Origin: Pterois miles
Taxonomy: Eukaryota > Chordata > Actinopteri > Perciformes > Scorpaenidae
DNA: 64,000 bases
Direction: 5' to 3'
Assembly (NCBI GenBank): GCA_947000775.1
Contig: CAMQGK010000637.1
Span: 12,317,501-12,381,500, forward strand
Part shown: in pieces, positions 1-14,021 of the stretch
Layout of the letters: every line of letters begins with the position of its first letter
Position numbering within the stretch: the stretch's first letter is position 1
Notes under the pieces: model-generated
Told to the model about the DNA's origin: nothing
What the model saw: only the letters and a program-made list of their open reading frames with translations
The model's database searches: none
Program-made: the position numbers and the translations under genes

Positions 1-675
1 TTTAATTAGTAGTATCTAAGACTGGATAACAGAATAAAGAAAACACATTGTGAATATACTGTTTGCTGTCAGTCATTATTTCAGGGTTTGAGGTTTGTTT
101 TATTTCTTGCATTGGATTTTTTGCAGTTAAATAGCACCAAAGCCTTTTATATAAGGACATTTAGACTCCCTGTAACACGTCAGCTTTAAAATAAATAATG
201 TAGAAGGTAAAGTGTGTCCATCATTCATATATTTAAATAACTAAGACGCTCTGTATGAAGGTCAACATTACAATCCTGCAAGGCTTTGCCCTTCCAAATA
301 AACCCCACTTAATAAAGACTGATATAAAATGGTCCTTTATTATTTGCACAGATTATTAATCACAATTTGTTTATTTGCATTTTTTTCCACACGTATTTCC
401 GATGTTGAAAAAAAAAAAGCTGTCAGTGAACAGTCTGGGGATTATTTTGCTCAGGGCTCCATTGTTTTAGTCTGTGAGGAAGTCAAATGCAAATGTGTGC
501 AAGATAAAGTGCGCCTGTTAAACTGTGGGGCAAAAAAATAAAAACACTTTGAACCTGATAACCATCGACCGAAAACCAGGCCACAAATAGCAACGATCCC
601 ACAGGTCTTTTACAAATAACCAAAACACAGTAAATGCAGCATGGAATAATTATCTTTGGTATTTATGCGACAAGC

Positions 676-706
<31 letters not shown>

Positions 707-1127
707 TACAACGTGTTTGAGAGTTTGTGCAGCTCTGCCTTCAAGGACCTTAAATATTTACAGTAAGTTGTAAATAAGCATATAGTGTGCAAATCACCTC
801 AGCATCACAGGATTCACAAACAAAATAAAGACTCCATCAATCACTGAATATGTGTAGACAATACATTCACCTTGACACCATCTTGGCTATTTTAAAGGAA
901 GAAAAAAAAAACTAAGACAACACGGACACCATTTTTGTTTTAATAATCATTTAGAATAATGACAATTGCTCAAACAGATAACACTGGTCTATTTTGCATA
1001 TCATGTGACGTATTGAGTTAAAAAAAATAATATGGGAGTATATTATTCATGTATATTCAACAATTCATATACGCACAAAATGTAGGCTACACAAGTACCG
1101 TAAATGTGGAAAAACAAATCGGGTTAT

Positions 1128-1167
<40 letters not shown>

Positions 1168-3205
1168 GTTAGAGCAAACACCAGAAGATCATGTGATATT
1201 TCAAACGTAAGGGTAGAGCATATAAAATCTAAAACATATAGGGTAGGCCTAGAGTTACTCGGAAAAAAAGACAATCTTGTTGTAATTTCAGGCAAAATGT
1301 TTGTCCTTTTTTTCAGTAACTCTTGTATTTTTCAAAACAAATATCCAGACGCTGATAAATGATAATTTAACAGTTATACAGCCGCAAAGTGAAATGAAAT
1401 AAAAGCAAACAAAGCACATTTACGTCAATAATCCGCCTCAGCTTCATAGTATGTGGAGTGTAGAGACGGATTTAAATGACCTCTAAGGTTGTGCGGCGTT
1501 CAGGTGAAGATCGAACAAAAGTAGATCTAGAAAAGCAGAATTACATTTATTTAGTTTGCCCTTTGGAAAGACTTGAACATGACTTGTAAATGTAGTTGTT
1601 TATCTGGAAGCTACGGGAGTTGTATTAGTTAAACTGGACACTGAGTGAGGTAAATAATGTGGATCAAGATTAACTGTGCTGTTATGTTCTGAAAGAAGCT
1701 GTAGCCTGTGCCGTTGGTGTGATATGTATAAATAAACATGTCTGGACATTCAAAAGAAAAAAATATTAAAAAGTAGGCCTACAGCCTGTTGAAAACAACA
1801 TAATTCTGGCCACTGTATGATGGAATTAAAACATAAATACAAACAAAGCCTGTGTTGAACGGATTATTCCTCCATTAACGATTTTCATGCAGTTTAGGTG
1901 TTAAATTTGGCTCAATTCTGCGATTCCATTTGCAGCCAAAGCTGCAAGCCTGCCCTCATGTGGATACAATGGGAAGCAGAGTGAAACAGCCAGCACAGTT
2001 GGTGATGTGATTTCACTGTAGGACATGATGACAACCCAATTAAACGCTTAATGAAACCTCAGTTTTCTAATAGCCTTTGTGGGAAATAACTGGTGATGAA
2101 TAACAAAAGAAATAAAAATGAATCTCCGGGTTTTTGTTTCATAAAGGACGCTGAAACAAGGGGTGGATTTGTTGCTGCGTAGAGCTGAAGTAAAAATAAT
2201 CACATGAATGATCAATAAAGCGACTGTATGTGTGGAATGATTACTTTAATTACAAAAATATTCTACTGAGGTAAAGCGTGGCGCTATAGTGTCGTTGTCT
2301 CTAGTGGAGCTGCACAAAGATTGAAACGTTTCACCTGCATTAAGCCAAGATGGAGACGCGCATTGTTTTCCGCAAATAATTGGAAATCTTTCGCCTTTGC
2401 AGCAGATTTAGACGCGTTAGACACGCAATGAGAAAAACAGAAAAGCAGATAAACTTGAAAAATTACTCATCCTTTCAAATGGCGGTCCTTGTTAGAATAC
2501 CCTCCATTGGATCCCAGCTAACAACTACCATTACAAGTGATGTCAACAGGAGCTAAATATGGACGGGATGCGCACAAGTCACATCTGTAGCCTGGAGTAA
2601 AACCACTTTGAGACAGGAAAGAGCATCCTGTGGTCTGGGGGTTGGGACACCAAAGTCCAATAGCCCCCTATTTAGACATTTACAGCTACGTTTATTATAC
2701 TGTCTAGACGGTTCAAGGTTTAGTAAACAATCCAGTGTTTGAAAGCAGAGGAAATAACGGGACCATACAGGCCTGCAAGCGCCAAATTTCTCCATCGATG
2801 AATCTCGAGGGGAAAAAATATCTCCCCCCTTTCTGGTGTGTTGGACTTGGTTAAGTTCATGTGACAAGTTTCGTGACTATATGATACAACATTTGTCGTG
2901 TCTACTTTATTTCACACCACAACGTGCATTACATGCGTCTTATAAATGGACATTACACAAGGAAGAAGCCTACATATATTTGATATAAATAATTTCAAAG
3001 CACACTTAGCGCGCTTTGCTGGAATATTGGTTGCCAATAACGTGAAAATATATGAACACATAATAAATAAATGCAGAAATTGTTTGGGGAAAAAAGGTGG
3101 CATCGTTGTTTTCCAAATGCCAGATTTGCGTAAAATAAACCGTTTAAACAGGATGATGCAGAAGGAACCAGTCTTTAAAATGTGTGTGTAGCTCCTATTT
3201 TACTC

Positions 3206-3207
<2 letters not shown>
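1..3207. other. Intergenic DNA 3' of hoxd11a (hoxd10a side)
   Basis: No coding exon can be supported here; the open frames are short and lack recognisable domains. The stretch is AT-rich and holds a 27-base poly(A) run (677-703) and an ATT/TAA trinucleotide array (about 1129-1167). By conserved Hox order hoxd10a should lie further left, outside the window. Part of this DNA is probably the hoxd11a 3' UTR, but no cleavage site could be fixed. A weak CTCF-like match (CTGCCCTCATGTGG, 1950-1963) has two differences from the consensus. Confidence 0.6.
1129..1167. repeat. (TAA)n microsatellite
   Basis: Uninterrupted TAA/ATA/AAT trinucleotide array of about 13 units. It creates a run of tyrosine codons in a minus-strand open frame that is not a gene. 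Confidence 0.95.

Positions 3208-3292
<85 letters not shown>
3208..3292. repeat. (TG)n microsatellite beside the hoxd11a stop codon
   Basis: About 42 TG units ending some 15 bases from the hoxd11a stop codon, so it lies at the start of the hoxd11a 3' UTR. In the transcript it would read as a (CA)n tract. Confidence 0.95.
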
Positions 3293-3293
<1 letters not shown>

Positions 3294-3307
3294 AAGTATG
3301 CCAAGTA

Positions 3308-4713
3308 TCAGAATAAAGGATTCCCAGTGAAATACTGTAGGCGGTCGCGGTTCAGCTTTTTCTCTTTCATCCTTCTGTTCTGAAACCAGATCTTCACCTG
3401 CCGATCGGACAGGTTTAACATCCTGGACAGCTGAAGCCGCTTCTCTTTGTTAATGTACACGTTGAAGAAAAACTCTCGTTCAAGTTCTCGGATCTGGTAT
3501 TTGGTGTAAGGACACCTCTTCTTCCTGGACTTGGTCGATGAACCTGCACAAGGAAAGAAAACGAAGATGAAGCACTGGGATTTAGACTATAAAGCAGTTA
3601 ACAGGTTGACAGACATTTATTTATTTGATTCATTATTTATGCACAAAGGCCCAGTCTCTGCGTCTCACACACATACACACAGTGAAACAGAGAAAATTTG
3701 CATTAAAATAAACTTACATTACACTTACTTGGATGCATATGGACCTAGGCTACTGCATTCCCTAAAAGTGCTATTCTTGCACATAATTACCTATAAATCG
3801 ATGATATAAACTTAAATAAAACGATTTTCGTGAATGCCCTATCAATACAAATCACTTAAAGCAACGCAGTCTTGTTATCAGACACAAGGCAACCTTTAAA
3901 GTACGGTTAACTTAACGGTTTCCCATTGTAAATACCTTTACAACCGTAAACTAAATCTTATAGGGATATAAAAGCTTTTGCATGCTTATAAAGAGCCACA
4001 TAACCCCGGACGGCCACGGTGGTGGACACAGTGCAGCTCCAGACACTCTATTGTTTGACTTGCACACCTTATATCCAAGACAAAGAGGAAATAGGCGACT
4101 TACTCTGTTGGTTGTTCTTGTCGCCGCAGTTGGAGGATGAGTCCTCCTCGTCGACGCTCCCGCTCGGGTCAGCTTTGTGCTGCTCCAGTTTGGTTACAGC
4201 CTGATTTGTATTCGCAGCATCTCCGGGAGCAGCAGCAGAGTCTGTCTTTTGTTTGGGGAGCTCCGCGTTGGGCTTGTCTGAGTTAGGATTGTCCAAAAAC
4301 TGGTCGAAGCCCTGGGGGAGAACCCCATTTCGGCCCACACCGTTGAAGAAACTGCACGGCGAGCTCGTCCCTCCGTGGTGGCCGTACAGGGACTCGTTTT
4401 TGAAAATCACATCCGCCCTGCTGCTGGAGGACTGGATCAAGTCCCGGTGCATTATCTCGTCCGTTGAGTAGTAAGACGCGTAATTGCCCCTGTAGTGCCA
4501 TTTGCTGGGATGGTCCAGTCCATAATCCCTGAAAGCGACCTCTCGAACAGGTTGGACCTGGGCTATGTTGGGAGAATAGGGGAAATTAATCTGACACGAA
4601 GTGGTCTGCGGTAGAAAGGAGGAGACTGATGTAAAATCGGGCGTCGAAACGTAATAAGTGCAGCTCGGTAAATACATATTTGACGCGCAGCTGCGATCAT
4701 CGTATTCCGTCAT
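3308..4713 (-). CDS. hoxd11a: Homeobox protein Hox-D11a (two exons)
   Basis: AbdB-class homeodomain transcription factor, nuclear, which patterns the posterior trunk, fins and urogenital region. Exon 1 is 4713-4104 and exon 2 is 3543-3308, with a 560-base intron, donor A|gtaagt and acceptor gtgcag|gt. The spliced product is 281 aa. The N-terminus MTEYDDRSCASNMYLPSCTY is the conserved Hox11 start, which fixes the ATG at 4713. The middle is low-complexity and acidic or Ser/Asn-rich. The homeodomain is at about residues 209-268, from the RKKRCPYTKYQ arm to the recognition helix KIWFQNRRMKEKK. The group-11 tail DRLQYFTGNPLF ends the protein. No frameshift or damaged key residue is seen. It is shorter than the mammalian protein (about 340 aa) because it lacks the long Ala/Gly tracts. 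The a-cluster assignment follows from linkage to hoxd12a and evx2. Confidence 0.96.
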
Positions 4714-5000
4714 ATCTCTTCTTCCCTGTTTCCTCTTTGCAACAGAGGAGGAGAGGATTTGGCAGCTTGGCTGTGTGTTAAACTTTGTCCATCTATAGCA
4801 CCACGGGCGCGTGGAGAGACCCCGCCAGGGAGAGAAAATCGGAAACGCAGGCAGACCTGCAATACATCTTGATCGATTCTTGAGGTAATTGTGTCATGTG
4901 ATCCAGCCAAGGAATTACCATACATCAATATCAGTCATTAAAAACTGACCGGAGAAACTCATGTGAGCGCATGCGAGAGCCTCCATTGGCTCCCTGGCTG
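4714..5000 (-). promoter_or_regulatory. hoxd11a upstream region with a CCAAT box
   Basis: Immediate 5' flank of hoxd11a. Read on the minus strand it contains GCCAATGG (4983-4990), about 270 bases before the ATG, in a more GC-rich patch than its surroundings. No clear TATA box is seen. The transcription start is inferred, not shown. Confidence 0.3.
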
Positions 5001-5535
5001 CAGAGGAAACTCCTCTCCAGTCTTCTTGCCCTATAGCTCACGGAAAAATAAATTTGTCAACCACCGCTGGAATATTTAATTGAAAGCTTTACAGCATCGT
5101 CTTCAGAGTATAATGACATGTAATGACACCCGCACACGCTCAATCGTCCATAGATTTTTGCGCACTTTGGAGCAGTGAGTTTGCAGCAACAGTTAGGTTG
5201 GACACATTGAAGTTCACCTCCGCATTTAAAGCAAAGCTTGAAGAAAATGGCACCGAGCACAGGGCCACCGTGGCTGCACCACCGCTGCAAACCAGGGAGA
5301 AGCCTGTGAGATTCACAAGCGACTCATTAAATCGAGTTTTATGCAAATAAATATTAGGGTTCATTGCATATAATCACTGCGCACCATGATGGTTGGAAGA
5401 CATTTAAACACACAGCAGGGAAATATTTTAACTCATTGGCAGATACAATTATCTTGGCCTGCAGCGTGATGCAAAAGGGCTCAGGCGCCACAAAAGACAT
5501 AATAAGACCACAAATGATTGTGCTGTTACAAATTC

Positions 5536-5566
<31 letters not shown>

Positions 5567-7641
5567 CTACTGCAAAGCATGCAGACAAACCCACATCAAC
5601 TTTAAATTCCGTCTTAGAAAACACTACACCCCGCTTGCTTTTTCATGTGTTTCACCTTGATAATAAATGCAGATGAGCGAGCGTGAAAACGACCAAATAA
5701 ATAAAACAGCCCACAGTGTGCTGCAAAAAAAATGCAGGAAAGTTGACTTTGGATGCCACAAAAACATAAGCTAAGTCCATCACTAAACACATTCAGCATG
5801 GCCAAGTCCAAAACAACTGGCTTTGACCGTCTGTGGTCGAGGTGATGTCCACCAAGCATTCACCAACAACGAGCCTCTGCACCCAAATCACTTTATTGTG
5901 CGAAGGCAGCCATGCCTGCAGAGTTTAGGGCCCTTTACACGGTGGAGATCAACGAGAGAGAGTTAAAACACTGGTGAACGGATACACGCGTCTTCGAGCT
6001 TCCATCAGTATGTTTTTGTTTGCCTCTGTGAGTATGATTTTTATTTCCATACTTTTATATTATTATTACTCGTAAGAAAATAGAAAAACGGGGAAATATT
6101 TAAAGAAAATTGAACGGGACTGCAGCTTTTTGGAGCTGAACTATTACGCAAATCGTGCATCACGGCTTTAAGCCTGAAGGTCACACAATGTGGAGGAATC
6201 TTACAGGCGACTGGGTTTGTTGTTATTGGGGGTGAAATCAGCTCTGTGGTCGGATCTCTTGTTTTCAGCCTACACCACACAGGCAGTGACCAGGACAGAC
6301 AAAGTTTGCATTTATGTTTAAAAAAAAACTAGGGTGAACATTTCTTATCTGACTAATTCACTCGGCGCACAGTTAAAAAAAAAAAAGAGTGAAAACACAC
6401 ATTTAACCATCACCAACAATCTGTTGTAATGCAGTCAAATGTTAAATAATATATTGACCATGTAAGCACAAACAAGTTCAGGCGACCTGTTGCTCGTCAC
6501 TTGTGTGACTGTTTCTTTTATGTTTTATTGTCTACATTTATCAATTTGTTTTGAAGCATTTTGGAATGTGGATTCTTAATTATTACCATTAGTATTGTAA
6601 TTTTTCCTCAGTTCGTTTTGCATTAAAATATAGATATTTTGTGCTCTGAGCCTTAACTGTGATAATTATATATGATTCCAGGTTACTCACATTTTGAAAT
6701 TAGTTTTACAAGTTACAATTAAAAGTTTTGAGACCAAACTGAATTCAGTTGCTGTGCTGTTGAGCTCGTTTTGTTGTGCGTAAAATTCAATGTAATATTG
6801 TAAATGAGAAGCTACTTTAAAATAAAATGTCTCCATTTAATTAAACTAATTCCTACATCCTCACAAAGAAGTAGCTTTGTGCTCAACTTGTGTGAAGTAG
6901 TTAGTTATGCTGTGCATTGCTAACTAACTAACTTGACCTTAACTTTGTTTTGGCGCCTCCCACTATCTTAAAGAACTATATGACGCTGTCTGGCTGCGTT
7001 TGGCAGTAAAACAATAAAGCAGCAAATACTGCATGGACACGTAGCGTAGCATAGAAAACTTTGTTCAAAACAGTCGCAATAAAAAAAAAACGCTACAGCT
7101 GAAACATGTGTGGGAACGATTATAAACTGAGGAAAAAAGGACAAACCTGGAGTTGATACACCAGGCCCGCAGAAATGTGTGCGTGATTGTGTGCAAAATA
7201 ATATATTGCAATTTTAGCAAGATTGGAACAATAAAAGTGACACATTCAGCCACAAAAGCTGAAGAAAAGAAAAGAGCAAAAATGGAAAAAACCTGTAACA
7301 GTCACTGATGGAAGAACCATCTCTTCGCGTTTCATTACAAATGAAATGTTACTGACTTTCATGAACCTTTAATATGAATGCAGCGGTGTGTTCTTGATGC
7401 AGTGATGCGGTGATGATGACGTGATAATGATGCAATGGGTGGGTCCATTAATAGATTCACTCTCATATAATGGTATATACTGGGTATACTGGTCTGCTTC
7501 TTTGATGGTAGCAGTATAAGTCTTTAAAACCAGTCTGACCACCTGTGTGACCTGTAGGGTTCACCTTCTCCAATAATGTGAAAACAACAACAACAAGTGT
7601 TTTGGTAAATACAAACAACGACCCTGCTAGGTATGTCCATA

Positions 7642-7752
<111 letters not shown>

Positions 7753-7906
7753 AACAAAATGGCTCGTAATAGGCACAGAGGATCCTGTTTTTAGCGTTTA
7801 AAGTGCACAAAATTAAAGGATGCATATATAGAATGACTTCTGAATTACACCAGACCCATTTGGTCACAGCCACGGTAACCTCCTACTGACATGTGGAGGG
7901 GTTGCC

Positions 7907-7908
<2 letters not shown>

Positions 7909-8003
<95 letters not shown>
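7909..8003. repeat. (TG)n microsatellite, right arm of an inverted pair
   Basis: About 47 TG units, complementary to the CA array at 7643-7751. The protein frames predicted here are dipeptide artefacts. Confidence 0.95.
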
Positions 8004-8004
<1 letters not shown>

Positions 8005-9693
8005 GCTGTGGTGTATATTAGGCGTCTGAGATGAGGGAAGACACAGTAGCACATGTGGCCATTACTGAAGAAACTACACAAATAAGAAAAAAACGCAGTA
8101 TAATTACTATTCTGCTGTACTGAAATTACAAATAAAAAGGTGGCTGGTTCTGACAGGCTAGTATATAATATTATTTAACCTTTATAAAGCTTCTTGGTAG
8201 AGGTAAATGCAGACATTGAGCTGAATCCAGGACGTTTCATTTAAAGTGAGGGGAGGATTGTTTTCCGGAAATGTTATTAAATATCTGTATATAAAGGAAA
8301 CATACACATTTCTTCCACGCATACATGATCGATTTAGAAAGTGAGGAGTATTTAGTTTATCTTAGTGAAAGGTAACACACGCTGGTCTTTCCATCACTGC
8401 CGGCAGCCAACAAAAACACTGAGGTTTCCAAAGTAAATCCTCTCGACTTCTGTTTTAATATCAGTCAAATATGGTGGAAAAGGCGCAGACTACTGACACT
8501 TTTTGCATATTCAGATCACAGATAAATATATGATCAACTAGTGAGCGAATAAATGAATGGGCGCCAATACACTCCGTATAGGCGCCATTTAACGCACTGC
8601 GTAAAATGTAAAATGATTCCCATGACGCACAATAACTAATTTAAAAAGGATCTTTATTCACAAATGTATTCATCTGCAGGTTGCGTACATTTGATAAAAA
8701 ACCCGTGTCCGTGCGTAAAAAGATGGCTGATCTGTAATGCGTAATCTTACAAACAACATGCTTCCTGCGATGATTTATAAATTAGTTCTCAAACGATATT
8801 TCATTCATAATGTATTTAAAAGATCTGCAGAGCAAGATATGCATCTGATGTGTAATTGCGCACTATATATTTACGTTTGGATAGCAATATAAACAAAGAA
8901 ATCACACTCTTATTTAAATACAGTTATAATGTAGTTCAAACCAACGCCATCAGAATGTTTCGTATCTACAAACATGTTTGCTTTTCTTTTTTTGACATTT
9001 GAAGTAAACACCTTCCGGCGCAATTCTTTTCGTCCGCAGACGGACTGTGAATGTGGATGCGGCCAAATAGACCAAAAACAACTTCACTTTACCTTTTTAA
9101 TCAGATTTCAAATACACTGGAGAAATCAGGCATTTAATTGAATAACAGCAATTAGGAAATAGACATGCAATCATAATATATTTCGCAATACTGACTTGTT
9201 AATGTTTTAACCGTCCGTAAACATGAACTTGACTGTTTGCTTCCATATCAGGCCCACTGCGCCAAATGCGCAGGGCATCATACAAAAAACACAAACACAT
9301 AGAACCATATTCCTGTTTAAATATATAATAGGCTTAGTTTTGACAGGCTTTTTGAGCTGGATGGGAAGCAATTAGGTTTAAAATGTTTGTTATTATCCGC
9401 AGCTACAGGGCAACCAGGAGGCGGCAGGGCCTTCTGCGCATTTGGAGATTCTCAGCATCAGAAATGTCCATTTATTTGATTTTTATCTTAATCTGCAATG
9501 CACTTTCATTACTATTAATATCATTGAACTTGAGACTGGATAGCCCATAATGTGGCAGGAATATAAACATTTTAGACACATCTATAAATACAAGTCCATG
9601 CCACGAACCGAAAGGTGTGCGCACACGTGTGACGTGCTGCAGCATTCATAGTACAACACATATTCTGTTGGTCACGATCAAGTCCAAAGGTCA

Positions 9694-10968
9694 TCAGTAC
9701 GCGGAGAAAGCATGCTCCCGCATCATCAGCCGTTTCTTCTTCATCCTCCGGTTCTGAAACCAGATTTTCACCTGTTGGTCGCTCAGGTCCAGTCTCTCTG
9801 ACAACTCCTTCCGTTTCTGTCTGTTGATGAATTCATTCATCATAAATTCATTCTCAAGTTCAGCCAGCTGCAGCTTCGTGTAAGGCTTCCTCTTCTTTCT
9901 GGTTTTCACTTGTGATGAGCACCACGGGGCACCTGGAGGGAGCAGAGGTAGGAGCAAGTTTTATACTTTGAATTAACACCAACGTCAGGAGCAGGGATGG
10001 AGACTGAAGGGAAGGAACTGCTCCCAGTGGCACTGAAATAGTGGTGCTCATATCTTACAAAAATAAAAGTGGTTTAATAACGTTACAATAAATATCACAG
10101 GGCTCGCCTGCTGTTCATATAGGAAAATATGGCTTATATTACAAGAACCTCAGCACGGTGGTCTCCATACGGATATTATGGTGATATTAAAATAATAATC
10201 ATGCCACAGGAGATATAAAGCGACTATAAAACAGTCTTAGACAGTCATATGAACTCCTATAGCCTGTAACAATATTCTCCAATGTAAATTAGTCTTCTAT
10301 AACGATGTGACATGAGATCACAAGAGGAAGGTTAAATAAGATCAACAAGAAGCACAAATCTACTTACAGTCCCTGTGTTATCATAATGAAATAGTTACCA
10401 GAATAAAAATGGCTACTTCACCTTCTGCAAAAGTCGTCCTGGAGCATGTGTGACTGGATGATGCGTGAATGGGATTCTGCTCCTGCTTGCTGTCATTCAC
10501 ATTTAGAGGATCCGGATCAAGCTGGGCCGCAGAGCCGTGAGACCGGCTGTCCAGGTCTGAGTAGCCGCGGTCACTAGCGTGATCCCCGGCGTAACCCTCA
10601 TTTCGCCTGCCAGCCTCCTCTGTCTTGTGGTTTGTGACCTGGAAGCACCGCGCCGACTCCTCCAGATGCGCCTTGACGTGGCCGCTGGAGGAGTTATTAG
10701 TATTTATAGACACCGAGTTGGACAGAAACGGCGGACAGTAGCCTCCGAAGGCGCGGCTCTGTGGTGGCGGTGCTGCTGGTCCAGACGTGCACGCACTTGA
10801 GGAAGTCCATGGCAGCGTGCACACCTCTCTCCTATTGTAAGGGAGCTGGTGCAGCCCGGGGATGTGGGCTCCATTACCCCGCAAGTTGGAGAAATACAGC
10901 GACTCAGGGGAGGTGAAATTCAACAGAGAACCAACATAGCCGGGATTTAAAGGATTCCGCTCACACAT
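9694..10968 (-). CDS. hoxd12a: Homeobox protein Hox-D12a (two exons)
   Basis: AbdB-class homeodomain transcription factor of the posterior HoxD group, nuclear, with fin, limb and posterior axis patterning roles in the family. Exon 1 is 10968-10422 and exon 2 is 9932-9694, with a 489-base intron and donor G|gtgaag. The product is 261 aa. It starts MCERNPLNPGYVGSLLNF, the conserved Hox12 N-terminus. An in-frame ATG two codons upstream exists, but MCER is the conserved start. A conserved tryptophan (APW, about residue 186) precedes the homeodomain, as in other posterior Hox proteins. The homeodomain spans about 193-252 (RKKRKPYTKLQLAELENEF through KIWFQNRRMKKKR). The C-terminus MREHAFSAY resembles the mammalian REQALALY end. 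No lesion is seen. With hoxd13a decayed, this is the most 5' intact HoxD gene of the cluster. Confidence 0.96.
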
Positions 10969-12370
10969 TTCCATGGAGCTTTCCGCAAACGCTTCTTGCA
11001 AAAGCCTTTTAGCAACTCCTGAAGAATAAAGGGTAGGTAATTGTTGATTTGTTAATACGGCGTCACGTGATATGCAAAATATGTTGTTCCGCCCCACCCT
11101 TTGCTCCCAGAACTGCAAAGCAAAAATACTCCATGAGGAAATATTTTGGTATTGAGTAGGTGGAGAGGAGGGGGGGTTGAAGTTCAAATCTAACCATCTG
11201 TTTAGTCGGAATATCAGAAGATGGTTTGCCTCATGTCAATTTCACTGTCAGGGGCTCTTACTTAAAAAGCACATGCGTGGAAATCTCTTTTTGGCATCAC
11301 TGTGCTGCTGTGACACGAAGAACAAGGTGACCCATATTGTACAAGGGCAAATGCAGGGCCTTAAATGCACCACAGGAGACCGGATACAACGCACACCCGC
11401 ATGCATGAACTACTTACTAAATTATTATAATTGTACAGAATACTTTTGGGTTTGTAACGTTCAAAATGTGTCTTGCATTGACAGAAAATAGTGAATCAAA
11501 GAGACGGAGAGATGACAGCTAGTCACAATCACTTTTCCTCCTCATGCAATCTCAACAGTGTGACAGTACAAACCTCACATATTCATTATAGGCCCGTTGT
11601 ATTCGGGGTTATTATATTACATATATTGTAGGCTTGGTTGCTTTTCTTGTGGTCACTCCCTTGTAAACGATGTAGCCTTCATTCGCGTCGGCCTCGAAGC
11701 TACACGAAGAGGAAATATAATAAAATATTATATCCACATCTCAAAAATTCACATCGACTTTTAACACGAATTGGTTTGAAAATATTTTCTGCATTTACAA
11801 CCTGAGGTTTCTATGATACCTCATTTTGCCTTATATTTCTAAGGCCACATCTAAAATAAAGTGAATACAGACTATGTGTTGGTAATATCTTTAAAAAAGA
11901 ACAGGACCCTAACAGCCGTTATCTTTGTATAAAAGCCTCCACATGGCATCTCTACCGAACAATGGTGCATCTAGTCAAATGTTGGCACTTCAGAGAAAAC
12001 GCAAAAAGAATAATCTCCCCTTACAACAGGATTATTCCGTCGTTTGTATTTTAACAGTCACATTTAATTATAAATATTAAACTACAAATTTAGTAATCCA
12101 AGTCCACGAGCATTTCACCAGTAATGGCCTACTTAGTGTACTAGAAAATACAGGAGTATATCCATTCACTTCTAGTAAACTACTTGTCTTTTATAATCAC
12201 CAATATGATATTCCTTTTATTTTGTATTAAATCTAATAGTTAACACGCAGACTAAAGTGTTAGGCCTCCATTCGGTTTTCATTGCTTTGTTTTTTTTTTC
12301 CTGGTGATATTAGATAACGGTTTCTACGGTTACAGTCCCCCAGAAATATACAGACTAAGATTAAGTAAGA

Positions 12371-12373
<3 letters not shown>

Positions 12374-12466
<93 letters not shown>
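12374..12466. repeat. (TG)n microsatellite
   Basis: About 46 TG units followed by a G-rich tail (ggggggtgggg). It lies in the hoxd12a upstream intergenic region. Confidence 0.95.
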
Positions 12467-12468
<2 letters not shown>

Positions 12469-12803
12469 GGGTGGGGAGTTCAAAAATACACTGACACTGA
12501 AGAGTTGGAGCAGTTGGTTTTCAACACAAAAGGATCCAATGGTGGGAAAACGCATCTAAGGATGATTGTTTCGATCACTCCAGAGACAATAAAGTTATTA
12601 TATAAGGTTATAACACAAATCTACAGATGAGACTCCTTATGACTACATGTTGTCCACGTCAAAAGAAGCTTACTTTATTTATTTGCATGGAGACAAATAG
12701 ACATTACGCTGAGACTGGGAATATACATTTTTAGGATTTAAACCAGACAAATGTCTCAAAATCACCAACAAGCAGCACTCATTTGAGTAGTTGCGGCTGT
12801 AAT

Positions 12804-12818
12804 CCAATAGGTGGCAGT
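12804..12818 (+). promoter_or_regulatory. CTCF-like motif, forward orientation
   Basis: CCAATAGGTGGCAGT matches the core CCASYAGRKGGCRS with one difference (A at the fourth base). It lies between hoxd12a and the hoxd13a relic, where insulator sites would be expected at the 5' end of HoxD. Binding is inferred from the motif only. Confidence 0.45.
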
Positions 12819-12907
12819 ACAGGATCATATCTTTGCTCTTTTCATTGTCAGCTGCTTAATTCCGCAATTAAACATCAGCAGTTTCAGTCATCGCTGACTT
12901 ATGTAGA

Positions 12908-12911
<4 letters not shown>

Positions 12912-12983
<72 letters not shown>
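12912..12983. repeat. (TG)n microsatellite
   Basis: About 36 TG units, about 445 bases from the previous TG array and in the same orientation. Confidence 0.95.
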
Positions 12984-12984
<1 letters not shown>

Positions 12985-14021
12985 TCAGGCTGAGGGACCA
13001 TATGAGAGGATCACGTCTGCAGTGTGCGCCAAAAACAACATCAGCAGTGAAGGTAATACAAGTGCGGAAATTACATAATCGTGTATTTGTTCCAAATATG
13101 AGCGTTACAAAATGTCTGTTTAAATGAAGAAAAACAAACAAAACAGCTGGAAAACATGTGTGGCAGCGACACTTTAGATAGTTTAGACAGTTTAGATAAG
13201 AAAATACAACTTAAATTACAGGCTAATGTAGAAAATTAAATAAATACAAAATAGTACGTAATAGTGAATCTGAAATATTTCACTTAAAAATTCCCACAAT
13301 TAATTTCTGTATATACAGAATAAAAACAAAGACAACGATATTACACAACTATTATCTCTAGAGTGAACGTTATTCAAAACTGTTTTAAAAGTTAAATACA
13401 TTTGTTATAATTATATATTTTAACATATTCTATTTTGTTTGTTAAACCTTTTTACACATTTAAGCTACATTCAAAACTTATATAATTTATAGTCCTAGTG
13501 TATTATCAATATTAGTAATGTGAGTAAAATATAAGTAAAAACACGTCTAAATGTTGCTGCCATACATTGAAAGATAAATGAAAAATGTGCAGCGTGAATA
13601 AGAACACAACAAATAATAAATTTAAAAGATTTGTTAATCGCATCAGAAAATCTGTGAACAAACTAATCCCATCTGAACGTTTCGTCTTAAACGCACTGAT
13701 ATCAAAGCCTCCTTTCGTTTGAATGTGCTTTATTTTTCTACAAATGTCCCCAAAAACGTGGTGTTTTATCAAAAACTGTGCAGAGCTGCTATGAGCGACC
13801 TGGGCGTAAAATATCCGCTTTTAAGGATCAAGATGCAGAAGTTTATATTTGAGACATTCAGGTATAAAGTGTGAAGCTGGACCAACATGTCACAAAGGAA
13901 AGGTTGGCTCCCACAATTAGAAAATGAGGAGACGTTTTAGTGTTGGGTTTTAGTGGTGTTTACTGCTCCTCGTCCTCCATGTTTAGGGTGTTTCGGTCTG
14001 CTAGTTTTCAGCCCCTTTGAA

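Larger units (their letters stand above)
10969..14021. other. Intergenic DNA 5' of hoxd12a
   Basis: No coding exon is supported. Just upstream of hoxd12a is a patch with CACGTGA next to ATGCAAAAT (around 11066-11083, read on the plus strand), close to E-box and octamer cores; its function is unproven. Two long TG arrays and one good CTCF-like motif are listed separately. The rest (13.1-13.9 kb) is AT-rich and unremarkable. Confidence 0.5.

Noticed and set aside
1950..1963. CTCF-like CTGCCCTCATGTGG
   Set aside because: Two core differences and no supporting context; noted only as weak.
1..3200. Search for a hoxd10a exon
   Set aside because: No Hox10 N-terminus or homeobox is readable on either strand; the gene must lie beyond the left edge.
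4253..4501. Overlapping frames on both strands inside hoxd11a exon 1 (and similar ones in evx2 exon 3 and hoxd12a exon 1)
   Set aside because: Shadows of a GC-richer coding exon in other frames.
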